Below the pieces are notes generated by a model. It saw nothing but the letters and a program-made list of their open reading frames with translations. It was not told where the DNA came from and made no database searches. Made by a program: the position numbers and the translations under genes. A stretch of 64,000 nt of DNA from Tildeniella torsiva UHER 1998/13D (GTDB lineage Bacteria > Cyanobacteriota > Cyanobacteriia > Phormidesmidales > Phormidesmidaceae), in assembly GCA_019358835.1 (NCBI GenBank), contig JAHHIH010000023.1:37612-101611 (forward strand). Reading direction: 5' to 3'. This document shows, piece by piece, positions 1 through 9,393 of this stretch. The number at the start of each line of letters is the position of its first letter. The stretch's first letter is position 1.

Positions 1-1133
1 AGCTATTTCCCGAGCCGATGGAAAACCTGGCGCTCAATATTCCCGAATCGGCCAACGATCGCCCCGATTTGCTCAATGAAGCCCTGTGGGGCGTCGATTT
101 CTTTCGCCGTCTGCAAACCTCTGAGGGCGGTGTGCGCGGCGGCATTGAGTCGGCAGAGCACCCGAAGCGGGGCGAAACCAGCTGGCAAGAAACCCTGACG
201 GTTATGGCCTACGCCCCCGACCCCTGGAGCAGCTACGTCTACGCTGGGGTGGCGGCGCGCACCGCGCGGCTGATGGGTACCTATGCCGCCGGCCAGGTTC
301 AGGGCTACCGCGACAGTGCCCTAGCCGCCATGGCCTGGGCTGAGGCCCGCTACCAGGATGGCATTGAGGCCCAGGAGTGGCCTCGCCATCGCATTGAGGC
401 CGATCGCGCCCTGGCGGCCCTAGAGCTTTACGACCTGACGGGCGATCGCCTCTGGCACGACCGCTTTGTCGCGGCGCGATCGGCCATTCCCGCCGAGGCC
501 CGCGATGACTATCGGATTGCAGGCCCTCAGCGAGAAATCGCCTTTCTTTACAGCCGCCTTCCCGCTGACCAGGTCGATGCGGCGCTTCAGGCCGAGCTGC
601 GAGCCACGCTGATCGCCGAGGCGGACGCCGCTGTAGAAACCGGGCAGACCACCGCCTTCGGCTGGACTAAAGTGCACCCCTCAACCCCCGTGGGCTGGGG
701 CGATGGGCTAGGGGCACCCAAGGCCCGTACGCTGCTGCGGGCCCATGCGCTGACCGGTGGCGATCGCTATCTCAGCGCCGCCCTGCTGGCCTGCCAGTTC
801 TCCGCCGGAGCCAACCCCGACAACATGACCTACACCACCGGCCTGGGCCAGAAATCGCCCCAAAACCCCCTGGTGATCGACCAGCGCATTACCGGCGGTG
901 TGCTGCCGGGCCTGACCCTCTACGGCCCTATCGACAACGAATTTTACGGTTCTGAATGGTTCTTTGACGTGCTGGACTCGATGACGGTGCCGCCCGCCCG
1001 CCAGTGGCCTTCGGTGGAGACCTACTTTGATATTTTTTACGTGCCCAACATCAATGAGTTCACGGTCATGCAGAGTATGGGCGACGCCGCCTATGCCTGG
1101 GGCTACCTGGCAGGGCGCTCTAGCCAAAACTAG
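1..1133 (+). CDS. Glycoside hydrolase family 9 protein, C-terminal part (5' end outside window)
   Basis: The frame is open to the left edge, so the methionine at 18 is probably internal. The visible part resembles the (alpha/alpha)6 barrel of GH9 endoglucanases and related beta-glycosidases. A segment of the form ELxWGxDFxxRxQ..GGV appears near the start, and a GANPxxxxYxTGxG segment near residue 265 matches the conserved C-terminal active-site region of GH9, usually GxNP.xxSYVTGxG. In this family one acidic residue acts as acid and another as base to hydrolyse beta-glucans. The N-terminal domains and any signal peptide are not visible, so the location in the cell is unknown. A strong hairpin terminator follows 12 bases after the stop. 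Family confidence is moderate to good; the substrate is not determined. Confidence 0.7.
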   Translation, partial: LFPEPMENLALNIPESANDRPDLLNEALWGVDFFRRLQTSEGGVRGGIESAEHPKRGETSWQETLTVMAYAPDPWSSYVYAGVAARTARLMGTYAAGQVQGYRDSALAAMAWAEARYQDGIEAQEWPRHRIEADRALAALELYDLTGDRLWHDRFVAARSAIPAEARDDYRIAGPQREIAFLYSRLPADQVDAALQAELRATLIAEADAAVETGQTTAFGWTKVHPSTPVGWGDGLGAPKARTLLRAHALTGGDRYLSAALLACQFSAGANPDNMTYTTGLGQKSPQNPLVIDQRITGGVLPGLTLYGPIDNEFYGSEWFFDVLDSMTVPPARQWPSVETYFDIFYVPNINEFTVMQSMGDAAYAWGYLAGRSSQN

Positions 1134-1144
1134 CCATCAAAAAA

Positions 1145-1176
1145 CGTTCAAACGTGCAAACGTTTGAACGCTTTTT
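1145..1176. terminator. Bidirectional hairpin terminator
   Basis: A perfect 10-bp stem (CGTTCAAACG paired with CGTTTGAACG, 1145-1154 and 1161-1170) has a 6-nt loop, an A-tract on its left and a T-tract at 1172-1176 on its right. It lies between the convergent GH9 gene (+) and folE (-) and could end both transcripts. Confidence 0.85.
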
Positions 1177-1211
1177 GAGAAATGTCTCTGCCTATAACGA
1201 TAGGGGTCAGG

Positions 1212-1919
1212 CTAGAAGAACGACGGCTGGTGGCGAATCAGGCTGAGAAACTCTTCGCGGGTTTTCGAGTCTTCCTGAAAGACCCCCAGCATGGCGCTGG
1301 TCACCGTCCAGGAGCCAGGCTTTTGTACGCCGCGCATGACCATGCACATGTGGCTGGCTTCCACCACCACGGCTACGCCCTTAGGATCCAGAATTTCCTG
1401 CACCGCTTCGGCAATCTGGCGGTTGAGCCGCTCCTGCACCTGAAGGCGGCGAGAATACATTTCAACAATGCGGGCCAGCTTGCTCAGCCCCACCACCCGC
1501 TGGTTGGGGATGTAGGCCACGTGGGCGCGGCCCATAAACGGCAGCATGTGGTGTTCGCAGAGGCTAAACAGGTTGATGTCGCGCACTAGCACCATTTCGT
1601 TGTGGCCTTCGTCGAAGATGGCCCCGTTGACCAACTCTTCTAACGACTGCTGGTAGCCGCTGGTGAGAAACCGCATGGCCTCGGCCACGCGCTTAGGGGT
1701 CTTGAGCAGCCCTTCCCGCTCGGGGTCTTCGCCCACCGACAGCAGCATGGTGCGCACGGCATCGCTCATGTCTTCCTGGCTGGTTTCAGGAATGGGATAT
1801 TGATCGGCCTCTTCCCGGTAGCTGTGGGTGCGATCGGGCCGAATTTCGGGGGGGTTGCCTTTGAGGCTAGCGCTCTTATTGATTTTGTCGTTAAGGCTGC
1901 TTGAGGATGCGATAGTCAT
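1212..1919 (-). CDS. folE: GTP cyclohydrolase I (FolE)
   Basis: This enzyme converts GTP to 7,8-dihydroneopterin triphosphate, the first step of folate and tetrahydropterin synthesis, in the cytoplasm. The core motifs are clear. The zinc ligands are Cys and His in [10 protein letters not shown] (about residues 119-128) and the Cys in HMCMVMRG (about residue 192), and a [14 protein letters not shown] segment follows the first group. The ATG at 1919 is preferred over a GTG five codons upstream. The first 45 or so residues are a variable tail. The gene is the last of five consecutive minus-strand genes running from the aldehyde-deformylating oxygenase gene. Established knowledge: the same neighbour set surrounds the alkane genes of Synechococcus elongatus. 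No functional link between pterins and alkanes is implied. Confidence 0.95.
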   Translation of the reverse strand: MTIASSSSLNDKINKSASLKGNPPEIRPDRTHSYREEADQYPIPETSQEDMSDAVRTMLLSVGEDPEREGLLKTPKRVAEAMRFLTSGYQQSLEELVNGAIFDEGHNEMVLVRDINLFSLCEHHMLPFMGRAHVAYIPNQRVVGLSKLARIVEMYSRRLQVQERLNRQIAEAVQEILDPKGVAVVVEASHMCMVMRGVQKPGSWTVTSAMLGVFQEDSKTREEFLSLIRHQPSFF

Positions 1920-2001
1920 AGGGTTTCTAAACACTCTAGAGGTTCAACAGAATTAGGGCCACTCGCTGAGTTGGCCAGGGCGCAACGGGGTAAAAAACTG
2001 G

Positions 2002-2751
2002 CTATAGGGCACCGCCCGCAGGCATTAGGGTGAGGTCTTCAATCACGGCCTCAGGGGGCATGAGAATGGTGTGCAGAACGGTCTGCGCCACAATCTCCGG
2101 GGTCAGCATGGCGGAGCGATCGAAATCGGCCTGCACCGTGTCGGTATCCCAAAGGGGGGTGTTGACTGAGCCGGGAGACACCGTCACCACGCGAATGCCG
2201 TGGGCCCGCTCTTCTGCCGCCAGCACCCGCGACAGGGCCACAATGGCGGCTTTACTGACGGTATAGGCACCCCAATCGGGAAACGCTGACTTAGCCGCAA
2301 TGGAGGCGATGTTGACGATGGTGCCGCCGCCGCCCTGCCGCAGCACCGGCACCACTGCCTGGATGCACTGGAAAACACTGGTGACGTTTAGATCCATCAC
2401 CCGCTGCCAGTCGCCGAGGGGCATGGTCGCTAGCGGGCCGGTGTAGCCCATGCCAGCGTTGTTAACCACCACACTGAGGGGGCCAAAGTCGGCCAGCACC
2501 TCCGCGAGTCGGTGCTGCAAGCCCTCTGTTTGAGCCAGGTCAACGGCATAGGCTTTGGCCTCAATGCCGTAGGTGGTCAACTTTTCCTGCACAGGCTTGA
2601 GGGCGTCTAAGGATCGGGCCACCAGAGCGACATCGTACCCAGCCTGGGCTAGGGCCTGGGCGATCGCGCTGCCAAGGCCACGGCTAGCGCCAGTAACCAG
2701 GGCGCGGCGCGGCAGGTCAGAAGATACAGGATTCTTCAAGGGAAGTACCAA
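2002..2751 (-). CDS. Short-chain dehydrogenase/reductase (SDR) of the alkane-gene neighbourhood
   Basis: This is a classical SDR of 249 residues. It has a TGASRGLG nucleotide-binding motif near the N terminus, NNAG in the middle, and the Ser-Tyr-Lys catalytic set (IASIAAKSAF..YTVSK). It resembles 3-oxoacyl-ACP reductase-like and sepiapterin reductase-like enzymes, but the substrate cannot be read from sequence. The first codon appears to be TTG, because a TAA stop lies in frame immediately upstream and no ATG precedes the nucleotide-binding motif; a second TTG four codons later is the alternative. It sits between accA and folE. In Synechococcus elongatus an SDR gene occupies the same place, so a link to fatty-acid or pterin metabolism is suggested by position only. 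Confidence 0.85.
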   Translation of the reverse strand: MVLPLKNPVSSDLPRRALVTGASRGLGSAIAQALAQAGYDVALVARSLDALKPVQEKLTTYGIEAKAYAVDLAQTEGLQHRLAEVLADFGPLSVVVNNAGMGYTGPLATMPLGDWQRVMDLNVTSVFQCIQAVVPVLRQGGGGTIVNIASIAAKSAFPDWGAYTVSKAAIVALSRVLAAEERAHGIRVVTVSPGSVNTPLWDTDTVQADFDRSAMLTPEIVAQTVLHTILMPPEAVIEDLTLMPAGGAL

Positions 2752-2967
2752 TTAACAGATAATCAGGACAGCTAACGCCGCAGGGGCATTACAGCACCAG
2801 GGCAGACTGCCCCAGGGAAGAGCCTTTAGCCCAAGCCCTTCCTTATGTTAACAAATGTAACGGTTTATTAACGCAAGTATCGTCGGCCATCGGCTCAGTC
2901 TTTGACTACCCTAGCGATGACCTCAACCGCTGACCTCGACCGGACATTAACTCCTCACTCACGGAAA

Positions 2968-2991
2968 CAGGGCTCAAGGTACGGAGCCCTG
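2968..2991 (-). terminator. Hairpin downstream of accA
   Basis: A perfect 8-bp stem (CAGGGCTC and GAGCCCTG) with an 8-nt loop lies about 40 bases beyond the accA stop on the minus strand and is followed by a short T run. It probably separates accA from the SDR transcript. The spacer between it and the SDR start (2752-2967) holds no gene. Confidence 0.55.
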
Positions 2992-3032
2992 GCAAACAGG
3001 AAAGGACAACCTTGTGGCCATAGCTAGAGCGC

Positions 3033-4013
3033 CTAGGCCGCCTCGGCAAAGACCCCAATCTGGCGGTACTTTTGGTAGCGCAGCTGCTGTAGCGTTGCCG
3101 GTGCCAGCTGAGACAGCTCGTTGATTTGCTCTACCAAGGCCTGCTTGAGAATCTCTGCGGCCTGAATGGGGTTGGCGTGGGCACCGCCCACGGGTTCTGG
3201 CAGCAGCTCATCTAAAATGCCCAATTGCTTGAGATCCCAAGAGGTGATTTTGAGGGCTTCGGCAGCCTCGCTGGCGCGGCCCGCGTCTTTCCATAGAATG
3301 GCGGCGCAGGCTTCGGGGCTGGCCACGGTGTAGACGGAGTGCTCAAACATCATCAGGCGATCGCCCACGCCAATGCCCAGGGCACCACCGGACCCGCCCT
3401 CGCCAATGATCGTGCAGACAATCGGCACCGTGAGGCCAAACATTTCCCGCAGATTGTAGGCGATCGCCTCGCCCTGCCCCATCTCTTCGGCCTCATAGCC
3501 GGGGTATGCCCCAGGGGTATCAATAAAGGTAATGATTGGCATTGAAAAGCGATCGGCGTGGCGCATCAGCCGCATGGCCTTGCGGTAGCCGCCGGGGGAG
3601 GCCATGCCAAAGTTGCGCACCACATTGTCTTTGGTATCGCGCCCCTTCTGATGGCCCAAGATCACCACGGGGCGGCCCTCCAGCCGGGCGACGCCCCCTA
3701 CTAGCGCTGGATCGTCTTTGCCCGAGCCGCGATCGCCGTGCAGCTCAAGCCAGTCGTCAGTAATCGCCTGAATATAGTCGAGGGTGCTGGGGCGACGGGG
3801 ATGGCGGGCCACCTGAAGCCGCTGGGCCGGGGTCAGGTTAGAAAAAATTTCCTGGCGCAGGTGGGTGGCGCGGGCCTCTAGCTGACGCAGCTGGGCCGAC
3901 ACATCCACATCGTTCTCTTCCGCCAGCTCGCGAATTTGGGTAATGCGGGCCTCTAGTTCAACCAGGGGCTTTTCAAAAGACAGCAGAATGGACTTGCGCT
4001 CAGGTTGGGCCAT
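3033..4013 (-). CDS. accA: Acetyl-CoA carboxylase carboxyltransferase subunit alpha
   Basis: AccA forms the carboxyltransferase with AccD and moves the carboxyl group from biotin to acetyl-CoA, making malonyl-CoA for fatty-acid synthesis. The 326 residues match the usual length. Visible family segments include [25 protein letters not shown], a [13 protein letters not shown] stretch, [15 protein letters not shown], and [12 protein letters not shown] around the CoA site. The gene lies 156 bases after the acyl-ACP reductase gene on the same strand. Conserved proximity of accA to the alkane pathway fits their shared dependence on acyl-ACP supply, although co-transcription is not shown here. Confidence 0.97.
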   Translation of the reverse strand: MAQPERKSILLSFEKPLVELEARITQIRELAEENDVDVSAQLRQLEARATHLRQEIFSNLTPAQRLQVARHPRRPSTLDYIQAITDDWLELHGDRGSGKDDPALVGGVARLEGRPVVILGHQKGRDTKDNVVRNFGMASPGGYRKAMRLMRHADRFSMPIITFIDTPGAYPGYEAEEMGQGEAIAYNLREMFGLTVPIVCTIIGEGGSGGALGIGVGDRLMMFEHSVYTVASPEACAAILWKDAGRASEAAEALKITSWDLKQLGILDELLPEPVGGAHANPIQAAEILKQALVEQINELSQLAPATLQQLRYQKYRQIGVFAEAA

Positions 4014-4169
4014 AGCCAGGGGAGAAACAAACTATTTAAACAGGCCAATCGCGAGCCAAAGATACTCTGGTTCACCCAGAAACGTCTTGGCCGTCTGCAT
4101 TCTAGAATACCAAGCTGCCGACCCCCTGATCTAGGTTAAACACCCGACCTAGCCAGGGGAGCTGCCCCT

Positions 4170-5222
4170 CTAGGACAGTTCAGCGACCAGGGGCGCATTG
4201 TTGAGGTCGAGCAGGGGGCGAAACCCGTGGCGGCGTGAAGACTGGCCAATCATGTCCATTTTTTCGAGAGTGATCTGGTTGCGCCCCCAGGAAAAATTGG
4301 TGTACCACTTCTCAAACTCCAGCAGCATGGCCTCGGCAAAACAGGCAAATAGCTGGCGTCCGGGTACGTCCATATTCACGATCTGCATGATTTTCCAGTC
4401 GATGTCGAGGGAATGCTCGACGATGCCGCCCTTGAGCACATGCACGCCCTCAAAGTTAAAGTGCTGGTCGAGGTTTTTAGGGTAGCCGCCATCAATCATC
4501 AGGCAGGGGCGTTTTAGGCTGTTGGGGTCAACTTCAACGCCCTTGGCCATACTGGCCACCCATACCACAATGTCAGCCTTGGGCAGGGCAGTGTCGAGAT
4601 CCATGGCGGTGCCGCAGCCCAGCTCTTCTTGCAGGCGCTGAATCCGCTCTTGGTTGCGGGCAATCAGCAACAGCTCTTTGATGTCGGTACGGGCGGTAAG
4701 CCAGCGGCAGACGGCACTGCCAATGTCTCCCGTGGCCCCACACACTGCCACAGTGGCATCCGAAAGATTGATGCTGAGTTTTTCGGCAGCGGCCACCACC
4801 TGCTGGCAAATGATGTAGGCCGTGTGGGTATTGCCCGTGGTAAACCGCTCAAACTCCAGGGTGACATTGCGCACCTGTTGAATTTGGTTGAGGTTGAAAT
4901 TTTCAAAAATAATCGACGAAAATCCGCCCAGGGCGGTGATGTCGATGCCGTTTTTCTGGGCGTGGGCCATGGCGTTGATGATTTTACGCGTGGCCGCCTT
5001 GATGCGCTTGGCGGCTAGCATTTCGGGTAAAAAGCATGACTCGACATAGCGGCCTTCAATTTGCTGGCCGGTGGCGCTAGTCACTTTGATGGTATCGACA
5101 ATTTGAGGCGGGGCACTGCACCAAAAATCGAGCCCCTGATCGGCATACTCTGGGTACCCCAGATCTCGGGCGACAAGCTGGGCGTGGTCAAGGCTAGTTA
5201 AATGTCCAATTAGGCCAAACAT
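4170..5222 (-). CDS. aar: Long-chain acyl-[acyl-carrier-protein] reductase (AAR)
   Basis: AAR reduces acyl-ACP to a fatty aldehyde with NADPH, the first step of cyanobacterial alkane synthesis. The protein begins with the hallmark [15 protein letters not shown]. It contains a FWCSAPPQ segment and a Rossmann motif [14 protein letters not shown] near residues 159-172, followed by a typical DGGYPKN segment. The start at 5222 gives 350 residues, close to the family length of about 340; an ATG 18 codons upstream adds residues not seen in relatives. The aldehyde-deformylating oxygenase that uses its product is the next gene upstream on the same strand. A hairpin lies between the two genes, so they may be separate transcripts. 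Confidence 0.97.
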   Translation of the reverse strand: MFGLIGHLTSLDHAQLVARDLGYPEYADQGLDFWCSAPPQIVDTIKVTSATGQQIEGRYVESCFLPEMLAAKRIKAATRKIINAMAHAQKNGIDITALGGFSSIIFENFNLNQIQQVRNVTLEFERFTTGNTHTAYIICQQVVAAAEKLSINLSDATVAVCGATGDIGSAVCRWLTARTDIKELLLIARNQERIQRLQEELGCGTAMDLDTALPKADIVVWVASMAKGVEVDPNSLKRPCLMIDGGYPKNLDQHFNFEGVHVLKGGIVEHSLDIDWKIMQIVNMDVPGRQLFACFAEAMLLEFEKWYTNFSWGRNQITLEKMDMIGQSSRRHGFRPLLDLNNAPLVAELS

Positions 5223-5292
5223 TGCGTATCTAGGTACTGGGGGTAATGCGCCAGAAAGTATGGTGCAGGTTAACAATTTACCTAACGATAAA

Positions 5293-5326
5293 CTGCCCAG
5301 TGCTGGATTGAAAGCACACTGGGCAG
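5293..5326 (-). terminator. Hairpin between ado and aar
   Basis: A perfect 10-bp stem (CTGCCCAGTG and CACTGGGCAG) with a 14-nt loop lies between the ado stop and the aar start. On the minus strand it is followed by a weak T-rich stretch (TTTATCGTT). It looks like an ado terminator or attenuator, leaving aar to be expressed from a promoter in the remaining leader or by read-through. Confidence 0.6.
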
Positions 5327-5393
5327 CTCAAGCAGGCTTGCAATAGCCGGAGCCACCTGCAACATTCAGGTTTGGGCGACTCCCGGACGGCGT

Positions 5394-6095
5394 CTAGACC
5401 GCCGCTAGACCCTGGGCGGAGAGTTTCATCACCTCGCGGCTCGAGAAGCCGATATTAGCCAGCGCCTCACCGTAGGTAATCATGAAATCTTCAACTAGGG
5501 CATCTTTTTCCATGCCAAGCACGTGGGCGTCGGTGGCCACCTGGTTGAGCATGGCCCAAATAATGGGTAGATTTTGGCGGTTGGCGGTCTCAAGCTCGGC
5601 CTTAGCTGTCTCAAAGTTGGCCTTGAGCCATTCTTCGCCAAAGTTGAGGTGGCTGTATTCGTCTTTGACCACGCCCTCGGTAACCTTGCGGGCAAAGTCG
5701 TCGGCTACCGGAATGTAAATGTTGTAGGCCGCGATCGCAAAGGTCTCAATAATCAGCGACTGAATTAGCAAGCAGGTGACAATTTTGCCCTCTGCCCAGG
5801 CCTGCTGAAAATTTTCGTGCAGCTGAGAGAAAAACTTGGCGGCAAACTCCATGTCGGGGGTGACGGCCAAATTCTTGCCGCAGGCCTGAAAGCCTTTCAT
5901 GTGACGGTTTTCCATTTTCGCCAGGCGCAGCAGGTCATCCTTGGAGTCGGGAATCGACTCCGCCAGCTTGCAATAGTTGTCGTAGGCTTCTTGCTCGCCC
6001 TCAATCACGATGGCATTGATGCGGCTGTAGGCATCTTTGTACTGCTCTGACTGGTAGTCAAGGGTCGAAGTTGTCTCAAGCTGTTGCATGGCCAT
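5394..6095 (-). CDS. ado: Aldehyde-deformylating oxygenase (ADO), alkane-forming
   Basis: ADO is a ferritin-like non-haem di-iron enzyme that converts fatty aldehydes to alkanes one carbon shorter plus formate, using oxygen and reducing power. All six expected metal ligands are present: Glu34, the Glu62-x-x-His65 pair in KMENRHMK, Glu117 in SLIIETFA, and the Glu146-x-x-His149 pair in KDEYSHLNF. The length of 233 residues is normal, and the conserved ending [15 protein letters not shown] is complete. An ATG two codons downstream is an equal alternative start. The gene begins the block ado-aar-accA-SDR-folE. No promoter with confident boxes could be assigned in the 427-bp leader upstream. Confidence 0.97.
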   Translation of the reverse strand: MAMQQLETTSTLDYQSEQYKDAYSRINAIVIEGEQEAYDNYCKLAESIPDSKDDLLRLAKMENRHMKGFQACGKNLAVTPDMEFAAKFFSQLHENFQQAWAEGKIVTCLLIQSLIIETFAIAAYNIYIPVADDFARKVTEGVVKDEYSHLNFGEEWLKANFETAKAELETANRQNLPIIWAMLNQVATDAHVLGMEKDALVEDFMITYGEALANIGFSSREVMKLSAQGLAAV

Positions 6096-6522
6096 GGGTA
6101 CCTGCTGGATAGCGGATAAATATCTTAAGGATTAATCGCAATAATACTATGCCAAAGTCAACGGCCTTATGGGGGCGCTCAGTGGACAGATCTAGGGCTA
6201 TGTTGCCCTAAACCCCATTCAACCTCGCTATAAAACCACAAACCCTATAGAGAAAATGGGGCTACCCGAAGATTTTTATAAGTATTGCTAATGGATGGTT
6301 TGGCAGCGGCGTAACCCGTTAGATAGGCAACGGCCCCGAGGCTAAGACTGTATTCTTGTGGGGTTAATTCCAAATCTGTAAGGCTTTGAGGCCTAGGTGA
6401 ACAGCGGCGCTGAGAGCCTGAGATTGAACGTTGGTGAAGGCTTAAGCCCAGGCTTTTGGTGGTAGACCTTGAACCTAAAAAAGGCTTTGGCACGCCATAG
6501 AATTAACGTTCAAAGTCGCAGT
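6096..6522. other. Gene-free stretch upstream of ado
   Basis: This 427-bp stretch lies between the ado start and the end of a small minus-strand gene. I see no credible gene in it. A minus-strand frame of about 80 codons at 6245-6493 lacks family features and a ribosome-binding site. The part next to ado is more AT-rich and probably contains the ado promoter, but no clear -35/-10 pair was found. Confidence 0.5.
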
Positions 6523-6669
6523 CTAAAACGGTAAATTAAACAGGGTTGATAGCGGGGCCGGCAGCATATCGCCGCGAAAATCGAGGAGTTGCACCAGCAC
6601 TAAATAGCCAATGGCGAGCAGTAGAGAAAAAGCGCCAGTAACGATGGCCACGAGCTTAGAGCGATCCAT
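6523..6669 (-). CDS. Small conserved membrane protein, 48 residues
   Basis: This short gene encodes 48 residues beginning MDRSKLVAIVTG. A single hydrophobic helix (about residues 7-29, rich in Leu, Ala, Ile and Val) is followed by QLLDFRGDMLPAP and a short tail. I recognise the pattern from small hypothetical membrane proteins found widely in cyanobacteria, but no function is known to me. The ATG, the open frame and the TAG stop at 6523 were checked codon by codon. It faces away from the ABC ATPase gene on its right, so the 180-bp spacer probably holds promoters for both. Confidence 0.7.
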   Translation of the reverse strand: MDRSKLVAIVTGAFSLLLAIGYLVLVQLLDFRGDMLPAPLSTLFNLPF

Positions 6670-6847
6670 AGCAGCACCGTAGGAGAGGGAGGTCACAACG
6701 AAACAGAAGAGGCTGAGGGCTACCTTTACCTAGGTTAGCGGTATTTAGGCTCAGTACCATCGTGCCACGGGGCGGGTAACCTAAACTTTAGAGATGCTCT
6801 ATCTGGGCGTCTTATACGGTTCTATCACGGTTTCGCGAGCACGGGTT

Positions 6848-7819
6848 ATGGGCGCTGTATTGTCACAGGATGGGCTAACCACACCGCTAGATCAGGTGCC
6901 GGTGGTGCAAACCGAAAGTTTAGGCAAGGCCTATCGCACCGGGTTTTGGCTCAATCAGCGGGTCAACTCCCTAACGCAGTGTTCGCTCACTGTGCATCAG
7001 GGCGAAACCTTTGGCCTGCTAGGCCCCAACGGGGCGGGCAAAACGACGCTGCTGAAGATTTTGCTGGGCATTATTCGCCCGACGGCGGGCACGGCGACCC
7101 TGTTGGGGCATGCCCTAGGCGACAGCGCGGTGAAACAGCGCATTGGCTATCTGCCTGAAAATGCTTACTTTTACGACTTTTTGACCGGTTGGGAGTTTTT
7201 GCAGTACACCGCTGGTCTATTTGGCCTATCGCGGGCGGCCCAGCAGCGCCGCATTGTGGAACTGCTCAATCTGGTCGGGCTATCCCAGGAGGCGGCGAAG
7301 AAAAAGCAGCTGCGTCAGTACTCGAAGGGTATGCTGCAGCGCATTGGTATGGCCCAGGCGCTGATCAATGACCCTGATGTGGTGTTTCTCGATGAGCCGA
7401 TGTCGGGGCTTGACCCCACGGGGCGCTTTCAGGTGAGGGAAATTATTTTGGCCCTGAAGCGGGAGGGCAAGACAATTTTCTTTAACAGCCACATTCTGTC
7501 GGATGTGGAGGTGATCTGCGATCGCATTGCCATTCTCGACCAGGGCGAGCTGATCGCCAGCGGCAGCCTAGACCAGCTCTTGGGCACCGCCGATCAGTAC
7601 CTGGTTAAGGGGCGCGGTGGCCACATCGCCAAGCTAGAGCCCTGGCTCGATCGGCTGACGGTGCAAGGCGACCTCTGGCAAGGTCAGGTCAAGGGCGACC
7701 CCTACGAGTTTGCCAAACAAATTCCGTTGGCTGGCGGTCACCTGATTACCCTGCAACAAACCCGGCCAACCCTAGAAGAGTTTTTTATCGCTCAAATTCG
7801 CCAGCGGCGCAGCCCTTAG
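6848..7819 (+). CDS. ABC transporter ATP-binding protein
   Basis: This is a single nucleotide-binding subunit of the CcmA/NatA/GldA type. The Walker A is GPNGAGKTT, the Q-loop lies in RIGYLPEN, the signature is a variant YSKGMLQRIGMAQAL, the Walker B is VVFLDEPMSGLDP, and the switch His is in FNSHILSDVE. A C-terminal extension of about 90 residues after the core is typical of this subfamily. The start at 6848 is chosen because the 18 preceding codons from 6794 look non-conserved. No permease gene is adjacent, so its partner must be encoded elsewhere and the transported substrate is unknown. Confidence 0.9.
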   Translation: MGAVLSQDGLTTPLDQVPVVQTESLGKAYRTGFWLNQRVNSLTQCSLTVHQGETFGLLGPNGAGKTTLLKILLGIIRPTAGTATLLGHALGDSAVKQRIGYLPENAYFYDFLTGWEFLQYTAGLFGLSRAAQQRRIVELLNLVGLSQEAAKKKQLRQYSKGMLQRIGMAQALINDPDVVFLDEPMSGLDPTGRFQVREIILALKREGKTIFFNSHILSDVEVICDRIAILDQGELIASGSLDQLLGTADQYLVKGRGGHIAKLEPWLDRLTVQGDLWQGQVKGDPYEFAKQIPLAGGHLITLQQTRPTLEEFFIAQIRQRRSP

Positions 7820-7891
7820 ACTTCGCCCGATCGCGGTTGGTCTGATTCGTTGAGCCAACGGCAGAAGGTAGTCCCTGTTGGCTGATTATCC

Positions 7892-9340
7892 TTACTCCAC
7901 TGTGACGATTACCGCCGATCGCGGGGGCAGCGTTAGGTCTAGGCTGGCCCAGGTGGCCCCGTGGTAGGCAAACACGGATTGGGCCGTCTGGCCCTTGCCC
8001 AGCAGTGTCTCAGTAGCAACCTTGAGGTCATCGCCTTCGCCGGTATTGAGAGCGATGATCAGGCGATCGCTGCCCCAGGTGCGACTAAACACATAGACAT
8101 TGCCCTCGGTGTGCAGCACCTCGTAGGTGCCCGTGCGCAGGGCCGCAAAGCGATGGCGCAGGGCTATCAGCTCGCGATGGATGGTCAGCAGATCGAGGTG
8201 CCAGTCTTTTTCGGGAGGGAAGGTGCGACGGCAGTCGGGGTCAAGCTCGCCCGCTAGGCCCACCTCGTCGCCGTAATAGATGCTCGGTGCCCCCGGAAAG
8301 GTAAACAGCAGCAGCGTGCACAGCACCATGCTGGCGTCATCTTCGCCTACCACCGAATAGATGCGGGCCACGTCGTGGCTAGAGAGCAAGTTGAGCTGGG
8401 TGAGCTGAATCTCCCAGGGGTAAAGCTTAAGCAAATGCTGAATCTGGTCGCCGTAGCTTGCGGCATCCAGCGCTGGGTAGGGGTAGTAGTGGGGCTGCTC
8501 AACCAGATCCATCCGGATGCGATCGCCCGCCACAAAGGCCATGGTCGGGGCCGTAAACAGGTAGTTCATCACCCCGTCAAACTGGGTGCCGTCGAGCCAC
8601 TGGGTGGCGTCGTCCCAGATCTCGCCCACAATGTAGGCCTCAGGGTTGATGGCTTTGATGCGATCGCGAAACTCTTGCCAAAACCCCTCGGTTTTAATCT
8701 CATAGGGCACATCCAGCCGCCAGCCATCAACGCCCTGGCGCACCCAGTACTCGCCCACGCGCATCAGGTATTCGCGCACCGCTGGGTGGTCGTGCTTAAA
8801 AGCTGGCAGGGCGCGGTTATCGACCCAGCTGCGGTAGTTGGCGGGCAGCGACCCGTCGTAGGCAGCCAGGGGCCAACCCCCGACTTCAAACCACTCTAAC
8901 CAGGGAGAATTAGGGCCGTTTTCAAGAATGTCGTTAAAGAAGAAAAAGCCTCGACTACAGTGGTTAAACACCCCATCCAGGACTACCTTAATATCTTTGG
9001 CGTGGGCTGCTTTTAGGAGGTCGAAAAATGCTGGATTGCCTCCCAGCAGCGGATCGACCTGATAGTAGTCATGGGTATGGTAGCGGTGGTTGCAGGCCGA
9101 CTGAAAAATCGGCGTCATGTAGATAGCCGTAACCCCGAGGTCTGCTAGGTAATCAAGCTTTTCGGCTACGCCCCAGAGGTCGCCCCCCTTATAGCCAAAG
9201 GGGGTGGGCAACGACTCCCAGGGCTCCAGGGTTACGGCCATGGCTGGGTCATTTAGGTGCCGCTGGGTGCGGGCAAATCGGTCGGGAAAAATCTGGTAGA
9301 AGACCGCGTGCTTCACCCAGTCTGGGGTTTGAACAGCCAT
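7892..9340 (-). CDS. Alpha-amylase family (GH13) glycosidase
   Basis: This is a GH13 (beta/alpha)8 enzyme of 482 residues, close to neopullulanase/cyclomaltodextrinase-type amylases but without their N-terminal CBM34 domain. The catalytic set is visible: nucleophile Asp210 in GWRLDVPYE, acid/base Glu240 in IVGEIWDD, and Asp323 in LLSSHDVARI. The conserved YQIFPDRF start and the GVFNHCS and YYGDEVGL segments are also present. No signal peptide is seen, so it probably acts in the cytoplasm on glycogen-derived maltodextrins. The nuclease-inhibitor gene lies 53 bases upstream on the same strand and may share its transcript. Confidence 0.92.
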   Translation of the reverse strand: MAVQTPDWVKHAVFYQIFPDRFARTQRHLNDPAMAVTLEPWESLPTPFGYKGGDLWGVAEKLDYLADLGVTAIYMTPIFQSACNHRYHTHDYYQVDPLLGGNPAFFDLLKAAHAKDIKVVLDGVFNHCSRGFFFFNDILENGPNSPWLEWFEVGGWPLAAYDGSLPANYRSWVDNRALPAFKHDHPAVREYLMRVGEYWVRQGVDGWRLDVPYEIKTEGFWQEFRDRIKAINPEAYIVGEIWDDATQWLDGTQFDGVMNYLFTAPTMAFVAGDRIRMDLVEQPHYYPYPALDAASYGDQIQHLLKLYPWEIQLTQLNLLSSHDVARIYSVVGEDDASMVLCTLLLFTFPGAPSIYYGDEVGLAGELDPDCRRTFPPEKDWHLDLLTIHRELIALRHRFAALRTGTYEVLHTEGNVYVFSRTWGSDRLIIALNTGEGDDLKVATETLLGKGQTAQSVFAYHGATWASLDLTLPPRSAVIVTVE

Positions 9341-9393
9341 GAATAGATTGCCTCAGTTGCTACCGTTAAGCTACCGTCATCTGGGCTGACTGG

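Noticed and set aside
6245..6493. Minus-strand frame of 82 codons upstream of ado
   Set aside because: No ribosome-binding site, no hydrophobic or domain pattern, and composition unlike neighbouring genes; more likely part of the ado upstream region.
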